6,973 nt of DNA, from assembly GCA_947451445.1 (NCBI GenBank), contig CANFZJ010000167.1, forward strand, positions 1-6,973, read 5' to 3'. Below, piece after piece: positions 6,441-6,973 of this stretch. A program made the translations under genes and the position numbers. This DNA comes from Comamonadaceae bacterium (GTDB lineage Bacteria > Pseudomonadota > Gammaproteobacteria > Burkholderiales > Burkholderiaceae_C). Each line of letters starts with the position of its first letter. Within the stretch, counting starts at the first letter, position 1. The notes below the pieces were generated by a model that ran no database searches, was not told the origin of the DNA, and was given only the letters and a program-made list of their open reading frames with translations.

Positions 6441-6973
6441 TTAGTTAGCGTTTGGTTCGATATGCCAGATTTGCCGCGCATATTCGCGGATGGTGCGGTC
6501 TGACGAGAATACGCCCATGCCTGCCACGTTGGTAATGGCTTTGGCGCACCACGCTGCCGGTTGGCGGTACAGGTCGTCTACCTGCAGTTGGGCTGCAACA
6601 TAGGATGCGTAGTCGGCCAGCAGCAGGTAGTGGTCGCCGCCCCACAGCAGTGAATCGACCAAGGCGCGGTAGCGGCCGGGCTCGTCGGGGGAGAACTGGC
6701 CACCCGCAATGGCGTCCAGCACCGACTTCAAAGCCGGGGTGCTTTCGTAGTAGCGCATGGGCTGGTAGCCGCTTTGCTTCAGGGCCTGCACTTCGGGCGT
6801 CTTCAGGCCGAAGATGAAGATGTTGTCGTCGCCCACGTTTTGGCGGATTTCGATGTTGGCACCGTCGTCGGTGCCGATGGTCAGCGCGCCGTTCAAGGCC
6901 AGCTTCATGTTGCCGGTGCCTGAGGCTTCGGTGCCTGCGGTCGAAATCTGCTCGGACAAGTCCGCACCCGGCA
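6441..6973 (-). CDS. glgP: glycogen phosphorylase GlgP, C-terminal part
   Basis: PLP-dependent GT35 enzyme that releases glucose-1-phosphate from the non-reducing ends of glycogen. Only the last 176 residues are in the window; the frame is open to the right edge (reading PGADLSEQISTAGTEASG), so the TTG at 6959 is internal, not a start. The phosphorylase PLP-attachment signature EASGTGNMKxALNGALTIGT is complete, with the PLP lysine codon at 6905-6903. The C-terminal end (KAITNVAGMGVFSSDRTIREYARQIWHIEP) is also typical of the family. The family is usually about 800 residues, so about four fifths lie outside. It is the upstream gene of the glgP-glgB-glgX group. MalP (maltodextrin phosphorylase) shares the motif, but the neighbours favour GlgP. 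Confidence 0.95.
   Translation of the reverse strand, partial: PGADLSEQISTAGTEASGTGNMKLALNGALTIGTDDGANIEIRQNVGDDNIFIFGLKTPEVQALKQSGYQPMRYYESTPALKSVLDAIAGGQFSPDEPGRYRALVDSLLWGGDHYLLLADYASYVAAQLQVDDLYRQPAAWCAKAITNVAGMGVFSSDRTIREYARQIWHIEPNAN

Overview
The window looks like chromosomal DNA of a high-GC Gram-negative betaproteobacterium, most likely a Burkholderiales/Comamonadaceae-type organism. The reasons are a Kdo hydroxylase gene (an LPS inner-core modifying enzyme found in Burkholderia and relatives), a glycogen cluster in the order glgP-glgB-glgX, and codons with G or C in most third positions. This placement is inferred from gene content, not from a database comparison.

Layout, left to right. 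The 3' part of a Kdo 3-hydroxylase gene (kdoO) runs on the + strand from the left edge to 842. All other genes are on the - strand. Between the end of kdoO and the end of glgX (842 to 2020) is an accessory segment. It holds a toxin-antitoxin pair of the HigBA type (toxin first, 1921-1589; XRE antitoxin, 1602-1315) followed by an unrecognised two-helix membrane protein of 119 residues (1249-890). From 4176 to 2020 lies glgX (glycogen debranching enzyme), from 6338 to 4164 glgB (branching enzyme), and from the right edge to 6441 the last fifth of glgP (glycogen phosphorylase). No stretch over 300 bases lacks a gene. The gaps (843-889, 1250-1314, 1923-2019, 6339-6440) hold only small putative regulatory or hairpin elements.

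How the genes work together. The glg genes read glgP -> glgB -> glgX; glgB and glgX overlap by 13 bases and glgP is separated from glgB by 102 bases containing a 9-bp inverted repeat. GlgB makes alpha-1,6 branches during glycogen synthesis. GlgP phosphorolyses outer chains to glucose-1-phosphate, and GlgX removes the short branch stubs GlgP leaves. The HigBA pair has a self-contained control region: a 7+4+7 palindrome lies between a plausible -35 and -10, and the inferred start point falls on the toxin ATG, so the operon may be leaderless.

I do not see an obviously new multi-gene system. The parts most worth a second look are the HigBA control region, the unknown membrane protein behind it, and the inverted repeat between glgP and glgB.
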